Assembly: GCA_028565635.1 (NCBI GenBank)
Contig: JAOXYB010048502.1
Span: 1-26,703 of the forward strand
Length of the DNA: 26,703 nucleotides
Source: Phoronis ovalis
Lineage: Eukaryota > Phoronida > Phoronidae
Direction: 5' to 3'
Position numbers and translations under genes: made by a program. Of the stretch, positions 20,685 through 26,703 are shown in pieces. The notes below the pieces were generated by a model. It made no database searches, was not told the origin of the DNA, and worked only from the letters and a program-made list of their open reading frames with translations. Within the stretch, counting starts at the first letter, position 1. Each line of letters opens with the position of its first letter.

Positions 20685-20728
20685 GTCATCATCATGTCAT
20701 TATGCTGTCATCATCATGTCATTATGCT
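20685..20728. repeat. 22-bp perfect tandem duplication over FABP-A stop
   Basis: gtcatcatcatgtcattatgct occurs twice (20685-20706 and 20707-20728). The second copy contains the FABP-A stop codon (20724-20722) and the Ala codon before it. Confidence 0.9.
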
Positions 20729-20775
20729 TCCTTTTTGAACCACCGTTTACTCTCGAAGCCGTCACCCTTCATGGT
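20722..20775 (-). CDS. FABP-A exon 4 (terminal)
   Basis: 54 bp, acceptor ttttttcag, stop TAA at 20724-20722. TMKGDGFESKRWFKKEA. The Cys usually before the ligand Arg (present in FABP-B as VCKR) is Ser here. Confidence 0.9.
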   Translation of the reverse strand, partial: TMKGDGFESKRWFKKEA

Positions 20776-23700
20776 CTGAAAAAATATATTGGATGTTTAA
20801 TCCTTATCTTTCGCAAGAAACCAAAAACAAGAGTAAATTGATTAAAATATAGCCTTTCTTGTTTTGGAACCCCCTCTCTTATTATTACTGACCGAACACC
20901 AGCCAAACTACTGTGATTTCAAGTATAATCTCGCAATTTTCTAACATAAGAACAAGAATAAATTTACCGTGAGCATTTCGCCATCTTCTGTAATTTCTCG
21001 AATTACGTCATGCTCTATACCCTTGCCTTGTTCAACAGGAGTGCAATGAAAGACAAGCTTGTTACCATCCCAAGACACTAAAGCCTGCAATACAAATGAT
21101 CTTGTTAATTGTTAATTGTAGTGATATGCGTACGGAATAGTAGTTACCCGAGCATATCACTTGTATCCGAATAACCTTTTATTTTTGGCAGATACTTACT
21201 TGAAGATATGAAGATAAGTCTGGTGTCAGTCGTTTATTATATGAAAACAGGGGCATGTCCTTGAGTGCAGAAAGTCTGTAAATTAGTGTTATGCAAGGTT
21301 ATGCTATCCCCGTCTAGCCATTTGTTTTATAGAGTAATCCTCACGTGCCTTTAATTTTAATATACATTGTATGTTTTTATTACACAGCTCACTTAATTTA
21401 CAGTCTGACTAAAACGTTGCCAAATGGGATACCTAATATCCTTGAATAAAAGCTCGGTAACTTTCTTCACAAAATAAAGACTAGTTCTACCACAGTGACA
21501 CCTGGTGGTTATTCATGAAATAAATTTTCAATTTCTGGAATTTCTTCAGAGAAAATACATGTAGTAAAAAAAAGATAATAATTTGGAAAAAAGTAAACGA
21601 AACAAAACAGTTCCTTACTTTCACTTTGTTATTCATGACATCTGTGACTTTTTCTACGCCAACTGTAAAATTGTCCTCCTTCACACCTTTAGGAGTGTGC
21701 ATCTTTATTGTAAAATTATCACCATCCTGGTGAATTTCACAAGTTGGTTTTGCTTGGCCAGCCATTTTTTTCATCAAAAAATTTGCACCTGAAAACAATA
21801 AAATAAAAATAAGATAGAATTAGAACGACTATGCATGTACTAAACATATCCCACTCGACTCCCGTGCCACCCTGAAAATCATATGTTGTTTTAATGTTTT
21901 AGTGGATAAAATATTGAAACACTTTTACCAGCGTGAGTGGTTAATGGTATTATCAAACTATTGTGTAAAATGTATGAAATTTAATTAGCGTTTAATTACA
22001 CCCTATAAAAATCTTCAGGTACATCCTACGGAGAACCTAGTATATCAAAATTCGTGCTAACTGCATTTTCAGCAAGTAAACGGTACTCCCATAATTTGTT
22101 ATTGATCATTTTTAAATGTTAGTTATATAATCAATTTAGTTTTTTTAACAAATAAAAAAATACCTTTTTTAAACATTAATTACTAATTCAAAGATTATTC
22201 ACGGTATTTAAAATTTAGTCATAACAAATAATGGAAAGTATCGTTTACTTCTTCAAAACGTAGTTAGCTCGAATTTAGATCCACAGGATTTTGCTCTAGG
22301 ATGTACCTTATGATCTTTATGAGGTGTCATAAAACATTAATTAAATTTCATGCGTTGCACACACGAGTCTTAAAATAGCACCATGACATAAATGTTAAAG
22401 TTTCAGAAAACATTTATTTTGTGTGAAGAACAATGTATTGCGCATTTTTCACGAATTTTTATTTAAACAGCAGCGAGAGTCTAGCCTAGCCTTAAATATA
22501 TTAATTACATTCACAAATCAAAATGGACATGCACACACTATATGCTATTAACGTCGTCAGTTATGAGACCTAAACTTTAGTTTATGAAATATTATATAAT
22601 ATAACTCGTAGGTTAAAAGGCTCACCATGTGAACAGTAGTAAAGAAAACTGAAATAATTGCGTTGAACACAGCCGAACTGGTATGATCTGCTTTCCTAAC
22701 ACGCAATATTGTCCCAGGATACTGTATAGGTATCGTTGTGCGTTACTAAGGCATTTGTTTCTTGTAAACAAACACGGATACACATATTACCTAGGACTAG
22801 TTATAATTGTCTCAGAAAATACATTTTTTTTATGTATAATAACTTCGTTGCTATAAACAACTGTCAATAAATGCATAGTTTGTTTAGCACTGACATATTT
22901 CATTGAGCGCACACCCAATCCCGTTGAGCGTGCACCACACCAGAATGTCTAATGGATACAATTCACCACTAGCATTCCTCGAGTTCAGTTAGCGCAGATA
23001 CTTCATAAATTCCGAGGGTGCACAGTTATTGCAATGAATTTTTTATACTAATACATTTCACTTGAATATTTGCGTGTTTTCTTGAAAATTCAATTTTTAG
23101 ATTTGACACACAAATTGCACAATCTCACGACTGAAGAAGTAAAATGAAAAGAGAATTAAGAATAGCTTTCTTATGTACAGTATACTTACCCATTTTATCT
23201 AAGAACTGTTCCATGTTTTCACTTCTATCCATTTTCCACTTTCCGTTAAAGTTAGCAGCCATATCTGTATCAGATTTTGCACAGGCACAGACGATTTGGG
23301 AAATTAATTCAAGACTGACGTGGACGCAACAGCGAAGCCCTTTATATACTTTAATACGCAGAATTCACTGTCTGTGTGTCTACGCACCGTTATAAATACT
23401 GACCTCAGGCTCTGGCTATTATATATAGCTAAGCTAAGCGTATTTACCCTGCGTATCACCTAATAATGAATACCGGTAAAATCAATATTACTCTCAGGTG
23501 ATTGTAATATTTTATATATGGATTTTTCTTTATCGTTAGTGGATTTATTACGTAATATTTAACATTAGAATGGTATGAAATGAATTATTGAAGGACTAGT
23601 GCAGCAGAAAGATTCTACATACAATTGCACCAGTCTCAGTGTCGAACACAAGAGTATATCAGCTTTCAAAGCATAAAGGTCTTTCCAAATTTCAAAAATC

Positions 23701-24239
23701 TAATATGTTGATGTCACAATCTCGCATAGAAAAATACAACCGGTATATTTTGGCAAAGCCAACACGAAAACGGAGTATACAATATTCCAAATGTGTAAAT
23801 TTAGAAAGTTCTAATAATAGCGCTTTTTGTAAAAAAAAAACATGTTTGAAATCCCATGCTAATTAAGTAGCGCTTGAATTATACGCAACAATTCGTCACT
23901 TTTATTCGATTCGTTTGGATTTGATAAAATCAATAATTAATAAACATATGAACCGGGTAATTAGTAGATATCTACTGGAACTGACGGGATTCGCGACTGA
24001 GCTGTTTCGAGGTAAACATTTTTTAAAGTCCCCCTTACACAAGTCTACTTTCACCTGACGCATTTGATTGTTTGCTTATTTTATTGAAATGTTCTTGTAA
24101 GGTACACGTCTATAAATAAGAAACTCCGAGAATCAAACAGGTAAGTAGTTATTATGTGACACTTACCCATTTTCTCAAAGAACATCTCAAGATTTTCGCT
24201 CTTGCGCATTTTCCACGTTCCGTTAAAATTAGTAGCCAT
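20722..24239 (-). CDS. FABP-A, intracellular lipid-binding protein with two first exons
   Basis: Fatty-acid/retinoid-binding beta-barrel protein of 137 residues. Exons on the minus strand: first exon 1a (24239-24167) or 1b (23262-23190), then 21788-21619, 21084-20968, 20775-20722; all GT/AG with family-typical phases (1, 0, 0). Seen: NFNGKWKMDRSENMEQFLDK, PTCEIHQDGDNFTIK, FTVGVEKVTD, SWDGNKLVFHCTPVEQGKG, IREITEDGEMLT, SKRWFKKEA. Arg110 and Arg131 match the ligand arginines; Phe133 stands where Tyr is usual. Each first exon has its own TATA box at the same distance. No separate exon 2-4 set lies between 23189 and 24166, so both first exons most likely splice to the same exon 2. Sister gene FABP-B lies 1.3 kb downstream. 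Confidence 0.9.
20968..21084 (-). CDS. FABP-A exon 3
   Basis: 117 bp, phase 0/0, acceptor tattgcag, donor GTAAAT. ALVSWDGNKLVFHCTPVEQG and IREITEDGEMLT. Single copy here, unlike FABP-B. Confidence 0.92.
21619..21788 (-). CDS. FABP-A exon 2
   Basis: 170 bp, acceptor gttttcag, donor GTAAGG. Codes ANFLMKKMAGQAKPTCEIHQ through VGVEKVTDVMNNKVK after completing Gly. Confidence 0.92.
23190..23262 (-). CDS. FABP-A first exon 1b (proximal)
   Basis: 73 bp, ATG at 23262-23260, donor GTAAGT. Codes MAANFNGKWKMDRSENMEQF then LDKM and the first base of Gly. Same length and phase as exon 1a. Confidence 0.9.
23341..23348 (-). promoter_or_regulatory. TATA box of exon 1b
   Basis: Minus strand TATATAAA followed by GGGC, 79 bases before the exon 1b ATG; start expected near 23312. 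Confidence 0.68.
24167..24239 (-). CDS. FABP-A first exon 1a (distal)
   Basis: 73 bp, ATG at 24239-24237, donor GTAAGT. Codes MATNFNGTWKMRKSENLEMF then FEKM and the first base of Gly. Open, with an intact donor. Confidence 0.87.
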
Positions 24240-24319
24240 ATCTGAATCAATTTCGAGAGCACAACCGGCGTTTATGTAAGAATTCACGAATGTTTTGAGC
24301 ACACAGCAGTGAATCTCCT

Positions 24320-24330
24320 ATATATATATA
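24320..24330 (-). promoter_or_regulatory. TATA box of exon 1a
   Basis: Minus strand TATATATATAG followed by GAGATTCACTGCTG, 81 bases before the exon 1a ATG, the same geometry as exon 1b. Both leaders end in AGATATGGCT. Confidence 0.58.
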
Positions 24331-24339
24331 CAGATGTTA

Positions 24340-25730
24340 GTATGCAACATCATAGATGTTGACCCGGACACGGATTCTGATTTTAAAGTTATCAACAAAG
24401 AAACAGGTACTAAAAAAGTTAACGATTAGCAGTAATGTTACTATGGCTTTGGTGGTCTGTTTCACATGAACCAGTATTATTGCGTGTGTTGCCACGCCTT
24501 TTTGTGACCCTTATAATCCAGGATTTTAAATACATTTAAATAAAAAATTAAAATCATTGAAAAGTATAATCCTAACTATGCAATTAAATAATAATTTCAA
24601 AAATTAATGAAAATAAATAATTTATTATGAAAATTGTCATTTTTAGTTTCCTTTAGTAATTTCAAATAAATTAAAATTATCTTCTTCAAAACAGTACATC
24701 AATATAGAATATTTAGTACAGAATTGTTTAGAAAAATTGAGTGCAAGTAAAAAAATAATGAACGTCGAGCAACAGAGGAATTCTTCATTCTACCTAAATA
24801 GATAAATGTCCCCACCACTATAAGCTTTCCACAACAACAATTAAAACAGTTTCTGCATACAATAAGTATTGGTTTTGTTATAATAAAAATCCCATTTAAT
24901 TCATACTGATGAAAACATTTAATCCACTGATGAATACATTTGTAATCAGTTTAGGCGGAGATATGTGTGGAACAAAATTGTCCTCGTTTTTAAGTGAAAA
25001 CCCCAATTATCTGTTACAATATTGAATATTGTTAAATTGTAAATAGAAATTTCGCCAATTATATTTTTATTGCAACATTTTACTGTTTATACTCCATTTT
25101 AGATTAGCCTCGTTCTGTTAAAAGTTTAATTCAACGTTTTTTAACACCTTAAATCAGAGAAAGATTGAAATTCTTGAAAAATATTTTCAGTTTTTCAGTA
25201 AAAATTAAGATGCAAAATGCAAGTATACGTTAGCATTGGAAAACTATGGCGTCAAGACATAGCCGGAGATATGTCTAGAGATATCCGGGAGAGATGTTTT
25301 TTTTAACTGAGAGCGTTTATTTATTGTTAAGCTGAGTATCTTGTTACATCATGCAAAATATAAAGAAGGAAAGTGAGTTTTCTTAGAAAGTGAAGTGGCA
25401 ACAAATCTTTATATTCATATTTATTACAAAACGTCTGTTTTGGTATTATTTGTTTTTAACCAAATCCGCCTTCCATTACAGATCTTATGGTCCTGTTTAA
25501 TAGACAGCAGGATATTAGTGATATATCAGCTACAATAGGACAGTTAGTATGATTCTAAAGATGCAATATCTTGAATCCTCTGAATTATTACTAAAGAAAA
25601 CAAAAAAGAACAAAAATTGTTTACAAGCTGACACTATTATGCCAGTCTAAGTAACTTTTAGGAGTGCAGTGCTGTTTATTTGAGCTTTTGTTCATGAATC
25701 AAAACTAAACAACAGGCCAACTTTATATAT
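24340..25730. other. No gene recognised upstream of FABP-A
   Basis: About 1.4 kb of AT-rich DNA without convincing exon, repeat or motif. Confidence 0.5.
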
Positions 25731-25731
25731 C

Positions 25732-26010
25732 CTTGACATTATGAAAGTTTCTCAAGAGTACTTGACTTGTATTGTTTTGCAGTTTTTGTGAATTATAGCA
25801 TTTTTGAGATAAGCATTAACAAATTTAATAATTTAGTAACATGTCATAAAAGTTTGGTTTTTCAACTGGTACTATTCAAATTTGAAACAGATAAAAATGA
25901 AGGTAATTCATATATGACATTATTAAAATTTCTCAAGAGTACTTGATTTGTTGTCTTGCAGTTTTTGTGAATTATAGCATTTTTGAGATAAGCATTAAAA
26001 AAATTAATAA
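25732..26010. repeat. Direct duplication of about 100 bp
   Basis: 25732-25831 and 25912-26010 share TTTCTCAAGAGTACTTGA and a 43-base block around TTGCAGTTTTTGTGAATTATAGC; about 90% alike, separated by 80 bp. Confidence 0.8.
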
Positions 26011-26130
26011 CGGCTACAGGCCTACCTAACCAGCGTTGACTCGAACCGTCAATCCGCATTCGCGGATCTGTTTCCTACCATTCAAACACATTTTACGGGC
26101 CACGCACCAAAATTCCTGCTGCTCGAACCG

Positions 26131-26397
26131 TCATTGCCGCGGACTCGCGTAAGCTGACAAGAACTCAAACAGATTTCCAGAGACTCGGACAATTTCTAAT
26201 TTGGCAATATGGTACATAAGGGCATTCTCTCGGCATTCTCTGTTATGGAAACGGACGAATGGAGTTCCGTGGCCTCGAACCATATTTGATATGGTCAGGA
26301 TATGGTACATAATCCAAGTCAGATAACTTTTACCGGGAGCATATAATCTACCAGGTATACCGAATACGTCGATATTTCTATCTAAGGGGACGTCCAT
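26131..26397 (-). other. Unidentified 88-codon open stretch
   Basis: Open reading on the minus strand from ATG at 26397, in DNA less AT-rich than its left neighbour. No family recognised and no membrane or coiled segment obvious. Its start touches the repeat at 26390. Could be chance or part of an unknown element. Confidence 0.2.
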
Positions 26398-26545
26398 TAA
26401 TTATGTCAACAATTTTCAGGCAATTTTTTACCCCCCCCCTCCCCCCTTGTCAACAACTGTCAAACTTTCAGTGACCCCCCCTAATAAAATTATGTCAAAA
26501 AAATTTACCCCCCCCTAAAATTTATAGTCTGTCTAGTCCGGGGAC
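26390..26545. mobile_element. GGGGACGTCCATTAATTATGT repeat fragment
   Basis: Begins ggggacgtccattaattatg, then poly-C blocks alternate with TTATGTCAA and TTGTCAAC phrases (accccccccctcccccc, gacccccccct, tacccccccct) and ends near gtccgggg. It looks like a non-coding dispersed repeat seen in many invertebrate genomes; the reversed left end was not found at the right. Confidence 0.5.
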
Positions 26546-26703
26546 AAAACATAAAATTACATCGAAAAGCAAGCAAACGCTCAAAGCGACAGCACATGGA
26601 TTTTATAACTGTTACTTGATGTTGCTGCCGCAATAAGAAACGGGAATTGGTTAGATTCTCTAAAGCTGGCCTTTAGCGGTGACTTCAATAACGCATGCAC
26701 CTT

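Noticed and set aside
21583-21792. Plus-strand open reading frame
   Set aside because: Mirror of FABP-A exon 2.

Overview
This is animal (metazoan) genomic DNA: AT-rich, with coding sequence broken into short exons bounded by GT/AG splice sites, decayed retroelements and dispersed repeats. The protein families and the style of repeat suggest an invertebrate, probably a lophotrochozoan. That placement is inference.

Layout. (1) Positions 145-8792, + strand: the 3' two thirds of an F-box gene of the FBXO31 family. Exon 1, with the F-box proper, lies left of the window. Eight exons are joined in frame. The last exon exists twice: one copy at 4036-4210 and a diverged copy at 8642-8792. Both have the same acceptor phase, so they look like alternative terminal exons. 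The DNA between them is filled with decayed Ty3/gypsy and LINE-like fragments. (2) Positions 10754-24239, - strand: two head-to-tail genes for intracellular lipid-binding proteins (FABP/CRABP family), convergent with the F-box gene. FABP-B (19420 to 10754) has a tandemly duplicated exon 3. FABP-A (23262 or 24239 to 20722) has a duplicated promoter plus first exon. (3) Positions 24340-26703 hold no recognised gene: a roughly 100-bp direct duplication, a base-composition change near 26011 and a C-run repeat at the right edge.

Repeats. Related elements of about 390-410 bp with CCCGGGG-type ends lie at 1516-1904, 11215-12032 and 17725-18130. The second carries another element nested inside it. 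All are built of degenerate phrases recurring about every 31 bp.

The most interesting theme is that all three genes carry a duplicated exon with conserved phase and working-looking splice sites: a last exon, an internal exon and a first exon. Each can vary the protein: the substrate-binding half of an E3 ligase receptor, the ligand pocket of a lipid carrier, or the promoter of a lipid carrier. A CTCF-like motif lies between the two FABP genes. No CRISPR, rRNA or tRNA gene was recognised.
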